Below, piece after piece: positions 37,038 through 50,463 of a stretch of 64,000 nucleotides of DNA (its first letter is position 1; each line of letters starts with the position of its first letter). The DNA comes from Penelope pileata (taxonomy: Eukaryota; Chordata; Aves; Galliformes; Cracidae): the NCBI GenBank assembly GCA_013396635.1, contig WBMW01005742.1:124181-188180 (forward strand), in the 5' to 3' direction. Both the position numbers and the translations under genes were made by a program. The notes beneath the pieces are model-generated. The model saw only the letters and a program-made list of their open reading frames with translations, was not told where the DNA came from and searched no databases.

Positions 37038-38309
37038 ATTGTTATCAGGAATTGTTACCAGGAATAATGCTAGAAATCATTCACCCTAAGCTCATCCTCA
37101 CTGCCAAGTGGTCAAGAGCTACTAATGAGATATTACATACAGTTAGCATCTTGAGGTTGTCTGTTTTTTTGTTTGTTTTTCCAGTGTGCTTTTAACATTC
37201 AGTTAGAAATATAACACAAGGTTCACTGAAAGATGTATTGCACAATGAATCATGACAAACAACAACCAAAGCATCTGGCAAAGCAGATTCTATCTTTTGA
37301 GAAAAATAATTGTTTACTAGTCAGTTAAGTTGGGATAAGACTCTTGGTCTAAAGCAAAGTGAGGTCTGATGGTCTTTCAGTTCAGGAGAGAATAAATGGC
37401 TTCTGAGGAGAAAGGCTGATGTGGATTCTAAATCTGTCTGATGGTGTGATTGCAGAGCTCTCACGGAAGTTTTTTACACAGATGAACCCCTTGGTGAAAA
37501 ATCTCTCTTCAAGCTTTAGATGCATCTTGAAATATATGGCAAGCACAAAGCCATAGCTCTTTGTCAGAAGACAGGAAGTCAGCAGAATGAGGGAGGTAAG
37601 TGATGTAGTCCTATTATGAGCAGTCCTCCTGTATTCTTATAACTGTTTTTAAGTGCTTTGAATGCTACAAACTAAGAATTATATTTAGATTTTACCTGAC
37701 TGCTACAGACAAAAAAAAATAGCATAAATTGTGAATGCTAACAGGCAACAGATAATTGGGTGTACCTCTGTCTGCAGGTCAGTTGATAAAAGTGAATTTT
37801 TGCACTCCCAAGCAGAAGCCCGCTACCTGCTAAATACAGCGGATACTCTCTGGTTGTAAATTTAGTAAATGCTTGGACAAAACAAAAGTGGAACATCCTG
37901 AATCTTCCTATTAATAGAGACAGGAGACAGAAGAACCAATTAGGAGGTTGATCATGCATTGAGCTTCTGTACTTACACTACATAGACTGGGAAAATCAGG
38001 GGCTTGGGGCTGAAAGGAGTTTTCCTGAAAGAAGCTATGGTCTCAAAAAGAACTTCTGTGATGGTGATCATTCTGACTAAAGAAAAGATCCTGGAAGTTG
38101 GAGAAGATCCTAGAGATGGCAGAGATACACCAAGACAAAGGAGGTGGATGTCCCAGGACCTTGCCATATAGCACTGGAGGCCGGTAGAGACAGAGCAGGG
38201 TCCAACACAGCTTTGTCTGTGGCATTTCCTGGCCAGCAGTCACCTCTCTGCTCAGAAGGGCAGCCAAGAAATACTGAATGTAATGCTGGGGGAGAACAAG
38301 TGAGTGTCT
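37038..38309. other. No recognised feature
   Basis: A purine/pyrimidine-mixed, unrecognised stretch. A segment ending in GAGGGAGGTAAGTGATG (about 37,595) resembles a splice donor, but no open frame leads into it. Minus-strand frames at 37,738-38,267 have no domain. Confidence 0.45.
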
Positions 38310-38780
38310 TGTGGTTTACTTAACCCATCAGGAAGCTCAGCATCACACAGCCATTTGCTCACTCCCCTCCAGCTGGGATGAAGCTGAAATTGGAAACAAA
38401 ACAGAACTCATTGGTTGAGATAAAAGCTATTCACTAAGACAGAAAAGGAAAATAGAAACAAAAATGTGATGATAATAATATATGTCCACTGTGCCATTAC
38501 TTGCTACCCCCTGATCAACAACCAGCTAATCTCTGAGCAGCATCTGCCGCCTGGCCAACTATCTACAGCTTTAGAGTCTTCCACATGATGTCATGCGGTA
38601 TGGAATAATCCCATGCCTAATTCAGGACAGCTGTCCTGGCTCCATCCCATCCCCTGCTGCCACGCCACAATGGTGGAAACTCTCTCACCAAGTCGTCCGG
38701 CCGCTGGACATGCTCCCATCACTCAGCAACAACCAAAACATCAGCGTACTATTAGCACTGTCTCCGCTGAAGACAGGACA
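38310..38780 (+). mobile_element. Solo avian ERV LTR, near complete
   Basis: A 471-base LTR starting TGTGGTTTA and ending GCTGAAGACAGGACA, i.e. TG and CA termini. Internal signatures of a widespread bird LTR family are AGCTCAGCATCACACAGCCA, GGTTGAGATAAAAGCTATTC, ATGTCATGCGGTATGGAATA, GACAGCTGTCCTGGCTCCAT and ACTCAGCAACAACCAAAACA. No viral coding sequence flanks it, so it is a solo LTR from LTR-LTR recombination. No clear target duplication is visible (flanks TGTCT and GAGTT), implying age or imprecise ends. As an LTR it may carry promoter activity; nothing here proves it. Confidence 0.75.
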
Positions 38781-41700
38781 GAGTTATAGATAGAATCATA
38801 CAGAGTATCCAGATCCACTACAGCCTGTTATTGCTTTGTCTTGCCTGTGATAGTCAACCCAACTTGAGTTAAGTGTAGCAGAAATAACAGAATAACAACC
38901 AGCTACATACCTGGCAAATCTATAACTCAGGGCCCACAGATGCCTTAAGACATATCACAGCTTCTCAGTACCTCCTCCTCTATATTCAAAGAATGAGTGT
39001 GTCCCCATCTGAGATGGACAGGCCAGCCCTCACAGGATAGGAGAGGGAGAGCCACCCCCTTCTGTCTGTGGTTCTGAAGATGAAAGACAGTGGAATACAC
39101 ATCTCAGCTCTAAAGGTCACAGGAAGAGTTTCACAGCAAGGTAAAGGTGCAAACTCTTCCTTCTCTGAATTGCTAATGATACTGTATCTTTCACACAGTC
39201 CTGCATTTATGGGAATACAATATTGCAGTTTTAGTTCCAAAAATATAGCACTACAGCAAATTAAGGACAATTTTTTATTCTTTGGCTGCTTAATGGATCC
39301 ATTAGGAATCCATTTTTGTACCAGAGGTGGATGACAGAACTGCCAGTTGATTTCATTACAATAGTTGCATTTTGGCCGCACTTTGTTCAAACCCTTTGGT
39401 CTGTGCAAACTCTATGCTCACCTGCTGTGAGCAGCCCGGAAAAAAAAAAAGTCCTGGGTGTGGGGTTTTTCCGTATTTTTTCCCATTTTTTTTTTTCCAT
39501 TTTCTTAGTTTAAAATAAATACTCCTGTAGTGAAAAAATAACGACGACGGCCCCAGAGCTGGGGGCAGCTGGCCATGTACTCACAGGCTGACATTCAGCA
39601 CTGTGAGTGTGCAAGAAGTGTGAATTCCCAGTGCAAGCAGCCCTTGGGAGACCATTTTGATGATATCCCAAAGCCTCAGCTGTCCAAGTCCAACACAGCA
39701 GCATGTTTTACAGCTTTGAACTCTGCAGTCTGCTGATTCTACATGCTTGGATATGCATTGAGGTCATAATGTGTGTTTATGACAACAGTGCTCATTGAGC
39801 TGAGGACAGTGGTATCAAACTTGAAGTGTTTTGACTTCACTGCATGATTAAACGTCTTGAGGAAAAGAAAAAAACAGTTACACAGGACTATAACAAACCT
39901 TTAAAGTGTATTTCTCTCATAAAGATAAAGGTTACCTCTACTATGTTGCCTCTGGAAATGTTCTGCCAGGTTGCTATAGCAACCTCTGCTATGTAAATTA
40001 GCAAGAGCCTTATCACAAGATTTTCAGATTGTTGGATTTAGGAAAAAAAAAAAGAAATAAGAGCTGAAGTGAAAGAAGCTGCAGGAGTATCTAAAGGGAC
40101 CAATTAGTAGTTAGTCGTGGTCCACTGGCAACTAGATGCTAAATGATTTTTTAAACTACTGCCCTAATATATCCATAATCTCTGGAGAACTACAGTTTTC
40201 AACATCATTCTATTTTCCCCTTCTAGAGTTTGTACTGGAGAAGGTGGTAGTGCTGTGGATGAAGAATTTTCCTTTTAGACTTAAAGATAATCCACTTAAG
40301 CCACAGAGGAAGACACAGTGTCTGCAAACGTAAGAAATTAAGAGACCAAATGAGGAACTACAGAAAAGAAATACCTAATTCTGAGAGTACTCCTAAATTG
40401 TTGAATCTCCTGAACTTGTGAAAATCACTGGAAGGTCATTTTTAACACTCTGTTCTGCTTACAGATTGCTGATTAAAATAGCAATCTGAATGTCAGGAGA
40501 TTCATTTTCTAATCAGCCTCTCAGTTTCAAAACAGACCATGAATTTCTGAATTTTCAGTGTCTGATCCAAAGTCTACTGAAAGGCTTCTGCTAACCTTAG
40601 CTGGTTTTGGGTTAATCTCTATTTACGGATGATCAGTTAGCTTACAGATAGTGGCAACCTCGTGGGTCAGAGATCCCAAGCTTATCAGTGTTTCTTAGTG
40701 AAATTATTAGTTGTACAGATGGTATACAGTAAAATGCCATATACTTGTCTCCAGGAGAGAAACAGACCATCACAAAATAAGATAAAACATTGTAAATAAA
40801 GAAATTTTCTCTTTTTCAATATGTCTGTTGTTCCCTGATGGTAATTTTCCATGTTAGCTTTTACTGCAATTGACAACAGGATATACACAGCATTAAGTGG
40901 AAAAGAATATGATGTTGGCCCTCTTAAATGAGTTAGCAGATGACATGAGCACCATGAGTAAAAGGATAGCTGATTCAAGAGACTGTCTGATAATGTGTCC
41001 ATGTTATGAAACATTTGAAAGCTGTTATATTTAGATCATTTGAGGGCACAATACAATTTCTCCCAGTAGAAAACATTTTCGATGGAAAGCTTATGCTGAC
41101 CTAGCTCTTTGACAGAAGTCTGGTTTTCATTGAAAATAACCCCCTTAGAGGTATGATTCAGTGTTTTTGCTGTGAATTAAAAAATATGATGAAAAAAAAA
41201 GACATGAGGGAGAGGAAAAATGAAGTATAACAACATTTCTAGTGAAATACTTTGAACAAAAACGTCTTCAGTGAGGACTGGAATAGGAAATAAAAGCTTT
41301 GATGTGTACATATCCATCTTAATGATGCATGAAAAAACACTCAGATATAGAGTTTTGAGCTAGGTCATGATAAATGCTTAGTTGCTTTTTTTTCAGTGAA
41401 TTTCATAATGAGAGAATTTTTGAATTTGCTTTTTCCATTACATATTCAGATTTTGCCTACATAATTTTTGCCCTGAAATATAGTGATTTAAACTATACAC
41501 CGAGAGACTACTAGGAAAAATGCAACAGTCATTTAATATATAAATTCACAACAATATTTACTTAATTTATTTCTATTTATTTTCTTTAACTTACATGTTT
41601 AGTCTGCTTGGTAGAAAGATTGCTTACATCAAAGATGTTCTAGGAAAGGAAGAACTGAATATTCCTGATATTTCAAGATTAAAAATAAATATTTCAGATT

Positions 41701-43079
41701 GATCAGAAAGTCACCAAAATTTACACTGAAACATAGATTTCACCTATTTTTAAATACCAAACTTAAATTTAATGTTTATTTTTTAATTAAAAAGATTATC
41801 CTAAAAGTACTCTTTTATCCTGTCTAGAGAAGAGACAATAAGACGTAATAGAATACAAATGAGATGAGACGTTTTTGTCTTGCATGTGATGAGAAGTTCT
41901 AATTTTTTAGCCTACCGCTTTTTTTGTATATCAGACTACCATAATAAGGAAGAAGTGGGGAATAATTTAAAGGCAAAGTGTTTAAGGAAAAGGAAAGTAG
42001 AAGATATTCTCCTTATTTTATATTAGGCATATAATAAAGTAGAGAGTGAGATTTTCCACTAGGCATTTGGGTGCAAGGGCAGGCCAGGGAACTTAGCTCC
42101 TTATAACCTTTGTCAATGGCTTAAACTACTTACATGATATCCCAGCATGGAGGTCTTTGGTATTAGGAAGAACAGAAGAAACAGCAGGAAAATTCAGGAG
42201 GGGAGGGAGATAATTGTTGTTATCAAAATTGATGTTGCTAGACAGCAAGAAAAGTAGGAGACTACAGCTTTGAGGTTAAGTGTGGCCCTTTAGAAAAAAT
42301 ACCAGCATACAGATGACTTGGCATCACAAACCATGAAAATCATATTCCTGACCACTAAAAACTGGGTTTATGTTTCAGTCAGCAGCAAATCAAGGATGAT
42401 ACCGTTTTTTGCTAACCATGTCATCCATGACATCATCTGTGACATATGATGACATTTGACATTAGTTTGGTAAGCCACAAGCCACAAGCAAAAACTAGCT
42501 GGTCTGTTCATGGTTTAGGTTAATGACTTGTCAGTAAGAATCAGATAACATCACAGGCTTTCGGTGACAGACTGCATCTTCCTGGGCATCCCCCTAGATC
42601 TCGAGTCATAAAGGTAGAAGCCAGCATGTGTTTGACATGACTAAGCTCATAATACTTGGAGTGTGCTCCTTCGAGGATTCAGATGATACTGAAATGAAAT
42701 TTCAGTACTGTTCCACGTAAACCTGGACTGCTCCAAAAATGGCTCTTTGGATTTCACTTTAATATCAAAAGTTCCTACATTTTTTCTTCTATTCTAATTT
42801 CTCCATCTGTAACACTGCATAAATAATCACCTTATAAATAGTCCGATTATAAATTCAGGTAAAGAGGAAATTATGGCATACCCTAATGTTAACAAGCTAA
42901 AACAGGTTCTTATTACACCTATATTCTCTTTCCTGATCAGGATATGTAACTAGGTGATGTTCTCAACTGAAAAGACATAACTCTCTGTATTGCTCAAGGA
43001 TTCATTGAGCCAAAGCCCAGAGCAATCAAATAAAGGTAGTGTTAATAAATGTAGCACTAATTCCTGCTTCCACACTTCA
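38781..43079. other. Unrecognised DNA
   Basis: No gene or repeat family recognised. GG(A)11 at 39,438-39,450 and (T)11CC at 39,486-39,498 form a perfect 13-base inverted repeat. Open frames at 38,986-39,513 on both strands overlap each other and lack domains. Confidence 0.45.
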
Positions 43080-43700
43080 AAGAACGCTTCCTGTCAGCTT
43101 TATATCCGGCATGTTGTCAGTCATAATCTCCTTTTGCTTATGGCTCCATAATCGATTTTGAATTAATGTGAGCAGTGATCCTCTGCAGAATGGGCTTCTC
43201 ACGTGTGTGTGTCTGCTGCTTATTAGCAGAGGTCCTTATGCAGGTCGGGAAGCTGAGAGAGGTCAGTGCTATGCTCAGTTGATTTGAATATTAAACATTC
43301 TGTTCTGACCGTTCATGACATCCTCTTCACTGACTAGAAATCAATGGAGCTTTACTGCTGTGAAATGGGAAGGCTATCTCGACAAATCAGGTCTTTTCAG
43401 TGGGCAATTCAATTAAAACAGTACAATGAATTATACATCAACGATGAACGAGATGTTTGATATGGTCATAGAGCTGCAGATGAGATCTGGTAGGTGACCT
43501 GCAGGCTCCAATCCTCCCGCTCTCACTACAGATTGTGATATTCAGCAGACCTTGGGGCTCTCCTCAGATAGGACCCCTGAAAACCCTCCCTCTGTCTTCG
43601 TAATTAATATGTGCTCGGTATAACAGAATAACATGTAGGATTAGCAGCTCTCTTTTTATATACATGATTGCTTAGTAATAACAACTAACAACTAAAGCAT
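43080..43700. other. Candidate conserved non-coding element
   Basis: A roughly 600-base stretch whose composition differs from the AT-rich surroundings: moderate GC, no simple repeats, no open frame, and many potential homeodomain-type words (TTGAATTAATGTG, CAATTCAATTAAAAC, GTAATTAATATG). This texture is typical of conserved developmental enhancers in vertebrate gene deserts. I have no alignment, so conservation is an inference. Confidence 0.3.
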
Positions 43701-46549
43701 TTATTGCATCCATAAAAGGGCAAAGCTCATAGCAAGGCATTGTTTTCTCTCTTTGTTTCAGTTTTGATACACAAATATGATTTCGTCTTTTGCACTCCAG
43801 TTAAATACCCTATGATTTAACATACAAGCTGAATGCTACCATCTTTGTTTTTATACAAGTAGAGCAGAGAAATCTAACCCAAAAACCCACCTGGCTCATT
43901 CAAATCTGAAAATAGAGCAAGAAACAGTTCTGGCACAAAGCACTAAACCTCAAACGCAGGAACACTACAGGAACCCAGGGGGGGCAATTATTAACCCCTA
44001 ATTAGAGTTTGATATCTGAGACACAAAACACTGTCCAAGGATTTCCAAAGTGTTTTACATGCAGATACTGAAACCAGACAGAAGTCACAGAATTACTGAA
44101 TAAATCTCTGTCTTAATCACAAGATACTTCTAGGTCTATACTGCTGCCTGTTAACTATTTTTTTACTCTTTTCTGGAAATACAACTTTATACTTAACTGA
44201 AATGATTCAGTGTTTGGAAAGATATATGTTTCATTTCAGGCAAAATGTTATACAGTTGATTTTATTCCATGAAATGATGCTCACAAACAACTGCTTATGT
44301 GCATTGTCTCCAGATTTCACACAATTTGTGTTACTTTTACAAGAAATAAATGTATAAAACAAGCCAAAACTAATCTTTTGAATATAAATATGTTCTGTCC
44401 CCAACATAGTAGGACTCTAGACCAGATGAAGTTGTAGACATTCCTACAGTAGAAGTAATAACTAATATGGTATTATCAGTATAAATTGAGGAACAGGAGA
44501 ATGGAATCCCATAAAACATCGCTTTTTTATATACTTTTTTTTCAGGAGACTACCATTTCTCCTTCTATCATTTTGAATTAATACTATATGTTATATAATT
44601 TTCTACATACTGCAACAGAATGCCTAGTTGTTCTCTTAAAACAAATTGTATCATAGGGAAACAGTGCTCTCCAGTGATAAAAAAAAGGAACTGTTTTAGT
44701 TCTAAAACAGGTAATTGTGGTCTCCTGTATTTTATTTTCTGTGGTTATTAGTAGGATTATTTTCTATGTATAATATTCACATTTTCACTTCAAGTATTTT
44801 TTGTCAAGGCTAATTGTTTTATACACATTGTTCTCCTTGAAATTCCCACAGCTCTTTTTTTTTTTTTTTTAACCGGTACAAAAACATAGACTTATGAAAA
44901 CTGAAAGCATTTCTTGGCTAAATCACTTGAGTATTATCAAAGGTTTATTTGGAAAACTAGAGATCCGCTATTTTCACGAAAACTGTAAACCTATGGCTCT
45001 AATTAATCATGAAAGTTATTGGAAGAATTCAGTGTAGTTTATTTTACATTTTATTGAGAAATAAATTCCTAGATGGCTTTCATTTAAAGAAATAGACAAA
45101 TTTTTCTACAAACTTTTACTTTTTGTGCATACATAACTGTAACAGGTAAACAACAACAACAAAAATATAACCTTTGTTTTCATGTTACTCTTGTATCTTT
45201 GTAAGAGAATTATTAAGAATGCATCAGCTTTTCATTGCTTCATGTCAGTCCACTTTTCTTCAAACTAGTATAGATATTGTACAAGACTTGTATTACTTAG
45301 TTGTATCCATCTATAAGCTAGATGTCTGGTAACCTCAGGTTCCTGCTGTAGTCAAAGGAGAGAGACAGGTACGTCATCCTTTTCTAAGACAGGTGAGATG
45401 AATTGCCCTCAAGGTATGACTGCTAACTCTGATGAATACAGAATGAGCTTTGAGTACTACTGCAGATGTCCATCCACTAGATGATGACAACTAGTTGGGA
45501 TGAATCTACACCACGTCAGTAGATATGAATATATTTGGACCAACAAAAAGGAAATATATTTGGACTCTGTCAAAGAGGAAAAATATCTTCACTAAAATCA
45601 GATTTCAAAGGCCTATTTTGTAAAATGTTCATATACCGAAATAGAGATGTTATACTTTCTCTTTTTTAATGATCTCTTTTGAGACGTAGACACGCATATC
45701 AATACGTATAAACTAACGTGTAGTAGTATTAATGGCCCTACTGCCCTCCAATCCTTTCTCTTCTCCTCCTCTCTCCTTTCCCCTCTCCTCTCCACATTAA
45801 AGAGATTTCCAGGACCCTTAATGAGTGTTTGAAAATCTGCCTTCTCAATTCCAGAAGAGACTAACTAAACCTCAAGCATTGGATTTTTTTTTTTTCAGTA
45901 AAAATCAGGATTATTGTGGATATTCATTAGGGTTAAGCATCAGTCACTTTGATTTTGCTGTCAATATAAGAATGTAGTTGCATGTCATCTGCAAATTTTG
46001 ATTTCAAAATGTTACAAAACAACTTGGTTTTTTTTGTTTGTTTGCTTAACAGCAAAAATATTTATCATCTAGTCTTTGAAAATACAATACAGATCTAGAC
46101 AATAAGGTCTGTAGCCAGGGTCCATGTCCAACCATGTTCATAGCACCTTTAGTCTTACTTAAATGTAAATTATCAAAATAATCCTTTATAGTCAGTAAGT
46201 TGCAAGTCTGAGAAATTTTATTCTCCCTTAGTTACTTGTGTGGAAGATGGACGATCTAACCTTGGTAAATTTAGTCTCTTAGAAAGTGGCATCTCAGTTT
46301 AAAGTGAGATATTGCACTGCCCAGGAATATTTCTTAGTACTTACTCTTCACTTTGGTGAGGTCACAGCTTGACTTGTAAGTCACCACTGACCCCCGCCCT
46401 TGCACTCTGAGTCATGTTTGGGCAATTGTTTTTATAAAATCTCAACTTCATAATTTTAATCATTTTGATTTTTCCACATTTCTTCCTCAGAAGAAGTCAC
46501 CCAGTCACCTGATCCATCTCTCTAGGTGATCTTCTTTCCCCTTCCCAAC
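43701..46549. other. Unrecognised AT-rich DNA
   Basis: No gene recognised. It holds a T tract near 44,857-44,870 and a pure pyrimidine run at 45,752-45,793. The minus-strand frame at 45,613-45,795 is an Arg/Glu-rich translation of that run. Confidence 0.5.
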
Positions 46550-47683
46550 ATGCAGTAGCGTGAGAAGTGGTCCCACATCATATTCTTATCTCTAAATTAG
46601 AAATGGATGGATTTGAAGGGTGGAGTATTCAGTGGATAAAGAGTTGGTTGGAAGGCTGCAGCCAGAGAGTCGTGGTCAATGGCTCTATGTCCAGGTGGAG
46701 GCCAGTTACAAGTGGTGTCCCCCAGGAGTCTGTCTTGGGACCAGTGCTCTTCAACACCTTTATAAATGACTTGGATAGTGGGATTGAGTGCACTCTCAGC
46801 ATGTTTGCTGATGGTGCTGAGCGGTGCAGTTGATAAAGCAGAAGGAAGAGATGCCATCCAGAAGGACCAGGACAGGCTTGGTTCATGTGGGCCCATGTGA
46901 ACCAAATGAAATTCAACAAGGCCACATGCAAGGTATTGAACTTGGGTTGTGGCAATCCCAGACGTGTGCAGACTGGGAGAATTCATTGAGATCAGCCCTG
47001 CCAAGAAGGACTTGGAGGTTTTGTTGAATGAAAACTTGATGCAAACCAACAGTGTGCACTTGCAGCATGGAAGGCCGACTGTATCCTCGGTTGCATCCAA
47101 AGATGGGTGGCCAGCAGGGTGACGCAGGTGATTGTCCCCTTCTAGTCTGCCCTCATTGGGCTCCACCTGCAGTACTGTGCCCACACCTGGAGCCCCTGGC
47201 ACAAGAAAGACACGGAGCTGTTGGAGTTGGTCCAAAGGAGGGCCACGAAGATGGTCGGGGGGCTGAAGCACCTCTCCTATGAAGAAAGGCTGAGGGAGCT
47301 GGGCTTGTTCAGTCTGGAGAAGACTCCAAGGAGACCTCTTTGCAGACTTCCAGTACTTAAAATGAACTTATGAACAGGAGGGAGACCAACTTTTTACATG
47401 GGCAGATAATGACAGAACAAGGGGGAATGGTTTAAAACGAAAACAGGGTGATTTAGATTAGATACTAGGAAGAAAATCTTAACTATGGAGGTGTGAGGCA
47501 CTGAAAAAGGCTGTCCAGAGAAGCTGTGGATGCCCTACCCCTGGAGGCATTCAAGGACAGGCTGGATGGGGCCCTATGCAACCCTATCTAGTGGTTGACA
47601 GCCCTACCTGTGGCTGGGGGGTCGGAACAAAACGATCTTTGAGGTCCCTTCCAACCCAAGCCATTCTATGATTTTGTGATCTC
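46550..47683 (+). mobile_element. CR1 LINE with RT half, plus strand
   Basis: A 5'-truncated CR1 starting in the RT ('VPHHILISKLE') and running through the thumb and connector to the 3' end (GAGGTCCCTTCCAACCCAAG) and the tail ATTCTATGATTTTGTGAT. It is older than the 13.6 kb copy, with frequent indels, and represents another subfamily (RT region GGATAGTGGGATTGAGTGCA). Confidence 0.93.
46567..47590 (+). pseudogene. CR1 ORF2 reverse transcriptase, broken
   Basis: The first segment (46,567-46,833) reads palm residues including WRPVTSGVPQESVLGPVLF (Gly to Glu in the PQGSV motif) and FINDLDSGIECTLSMFAD. The catalytic box is destroyed: after FAD the expected second Asp and TKL are replaced by GAERCS and a stop. 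Later parts (GLKHLSYEERLRELGLFSLE, about 47,261-47,320) are recognisable in another frame. The sequence cannot encode an active enzyme. Confidence 0.8.
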
Positions 47684-50386
47684 ACAACTAACTACACAGT
47701 AATGAGATCATCTTAACAATGTTCTTAAAGGTCTTGCAGATAATAATCACCCTTCTGCCTCTCTTCTTGCTCTATAGCCATATAATCAAGTGGCCCACTT
47801 GTCCTTGGCCTAATTCAAGTTAAAAATTCTTTCAGTCTTTACTTACCCAGCAGGTATCCTCCCACTCCTTTAGTCCTTCATCCACATTATCCATTTCAAT
47901 TCAATGTCTGTATTCTAGCTGCCAGCAGTAGCTCTCTTAGCTTTCAAGGCTGATAGTTCTTGATAGTTACTGATAACTGTGAGTGACACACTTTTTTAAA
48001 GTTCTTAAGAATTTTTACTTATGCTTCACGTTGGCTGGAAATAGAGAATTTTCCTATATTTTTTCTCCCATTCAGTCCTCATGGTTGCAATACCACCAAA
48101 GTTCTCTGCAATTGAATATTTTCTAGGAATTTTGTCTATAGCTCTAAGACTGTTTACCAATAGACTCTTTGGCAAATATGATAAACATTTGCATTTTGAA
48201 AATTCTGTTTCTAATCTTATAGATAGAGCTTATAAGAGTTTTATTGCTTGGGATACTCTGTATATTGAAAATAATATGAGCTGTATGGAGGTTGGAAGCT
48301 ATTCTTTTATGTCCTCTTTTGATTATTAATATGTATACTTTTTAATTTTTTGCATGTTTACTTTTTACGCTATGTTTTGCACGTTTTCATTCAGTCCTCT
48401 TTACTCTGACAAGTTCAATTTCAGTTCTGTTTGAAGTTCTTCTGATTCTTAGCCATGATAACCATGTTCTCATTTTTGTGCCAAAGGCTAAAAAACTCTT
48501 TTAGTCAGAAGATTTTAATAGCAACCCACAGCTATTAGAGAAAGTTTTACATTTTTAAGTATTTTGAGGAGGCTTTTTTAAGGGTAAATTTGAAATATGT
48601 ATCAGATTGAGTTTTTAAAGTACTTCAGTGCTTGCAATATCAAATCCCATTGACTTGCAATTAGACTGAGTTGCTGAAGTGCCTGAAGCAAATTTAAAAA
48701 TGCAGTACAGGCTCCCAAGTCACTTAGTGAGTATCTGTACTGCAGATGATCCATTCAGGCCCCAAAAGCTGCACAGACATCTACTGAGGCTCATTTATTC
48801 CCCACTTGTCAAACTAGCCTTTGTAGATGACCATGCAGCTACAGATAGACTGCTTATACTGGTTCGTGCCAATACTGCATTACAATCTGAAGTGAAGATG
48901 ACTCCATCTGTAATAGATTAGAATAGATGCAATGATGAAAGAAACTTAGAAGAACATTTTGAACAAATTATTCGCTTCTCATAGTCATGTTTTCAAAAAG
49001 ATGAAGCTAACTGTCCTTTGACAGGAGTGATTCTCTTTGTGCACAAATAATTTTCATATAAAATGAAATTTACTGATGAAAAGTGTTTGATTTCTCTAGC
49101 ACTTGAATCCCGTAATTTGGAGACCATTCATGGCCACGCATACAATGCTATTGGTTTTAATGTTTTAAATATCCATTTACATAACTGGAAGAAGAAATAC
49201 TCCTACTGGTTAGAATCCTGAGAAATATCACATTGTTCTAGACACAATTAAGCTATATTCTTATATATTTGTTATATTTTCTTCATGTCACTCACATCAA
49301 TCCAGCAGAATTACCTCTGCTCCTCACCAGATGATCCCTTATGAAATACACACACGAGAAAACATACACTAGTCCTGAACTACATGCATATGAAATTGCT
49401 GTCTGCTACCAAAAAGAATGCGTAACGGCTGATTTCTCTCCCTTTGCCTCCAGAGAGGCACTAAATTGGGTCTTCCCCCTTTAGTAAGCCACTCTTTCAA
49501 TAAACATGTAGGAACATAATTATCTTAAAGAATTCTAGCCACCTCTCAAATGAGACTAAAATTAGCAAGTGTATTTCAAAGTTTTCAAGAAGGCAATGAC
49601 ATACAAATGAAGTGGAATAGAGCTCAGATTAGCTTAATTTCATTAGGAAAACATGCTGTATTTTCTATTCATATTAACGGTCATCAGGATTTCTGTTGAG
49701 CACAACTACATAGAAAAATGTTGTACTACATTGCATCCATCATATTCCCAGTTTATGAGAAATGAATGAAGAATGAAGTTGTCTATTAAGCGGCATGACT
49801 TTACACAAAATAAATAAATAAATAAATAACTATCTGAGTCTGTTCCAGTATGAGCTCAACTTCCCTTCTCTATTTACTGAGCTCCTGGATAAGTTATTCA
49901 TCCGCAGCTCCCGAAGTGCCATATTTTCCTGCCAACAAAACAACAAAATAATACAAGAACTGGGTGTTTTTTTTCCCCCTGTTCTTTTACCTAAAAGCAC
50001 TTCATATGTTTTATTTATACTTTTGTCATTGTAAGCAACAAAAAATCTGGCATTCATTATGTACATTTCCAAACAGGAAACTGAAGAGACAGTTCCCAGA
50101 AGCCTCTGTGTTAACATTTAAAAATTGAAAAGCTGTAGATATAATAGAGACTATTGGGAGCTTCCTCTTGTTCTGTTGAGAGAAATATGATGAACCTTTG
50201 GCTGAAAGTTCTCTGATAGAAAAAAAATGCTCAGAAAGAAATTTTAAAAAAGAGAGTAAACATGCCACATATTAGTAAGAAGTACTTCACATTTACTACC
50301 TCCCAGTCGTTGCCTTTAGCAGCAAAGCAAAACCAGCCCTCCTGACTTAAAGGAGAGTAAAAGAGATTCCTATTTACAGAAATACA
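47684..50386. other. Unrecognised AT-rich DNA
   Basis: No gene recognised. (AAAT)n lies at about 49,809-49,829. At 48,670-48,740 the words GCAGTACAGGCTCCCAAGTC and CACTTAGTGAGTATCTG may belong to an old reptile-type repeat, which I cannot name. Confidence 0.45.
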
Positions 50387-50463
50387 ATACCAATGTCATT
50401 TAGCTCTCTGTGATGCATACAACTCTGTATGGCATGTATCACAGAGCTAGATGACATTGATAT
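50387..50463. other. Imperfect hairpin, candidate small-RNA precursor
   Basis: A 77-base fold-back. The 5' arm CAATGTCATTTAGCTCT, a CT bulge and GTGAT pair with the 3' arm ATCACAGAGCTAGATGACAT plus TG, with one T/C mismatch. An inner GCATAC/GTATGGC stem closes a loop of about six bases, and three outer A-T pairs extend the base past one mismatch. That is about 30 base pairs, the size and shape of a microRNA precursor. I do not recognise the arm sequences as a known family. A short palindromic DNA-transposon relic is the main alternative. Strand is unknown because both strands would fold. Confidence 0.45.

Noticed and set aside
37441..37600. Possible exon between a TTGCAG and a GAG/GTAAGT donor
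   Set aside because: All three frames contain stops between the two sites, and no neighbouring exon was found. A non-coding exon cannot be excluded but is unsupported.
39438..39498. 13-base inverted repeat made of A and T runs
   Set aside because: Homopolymer runs pair by composition; no sign of a functional stem.
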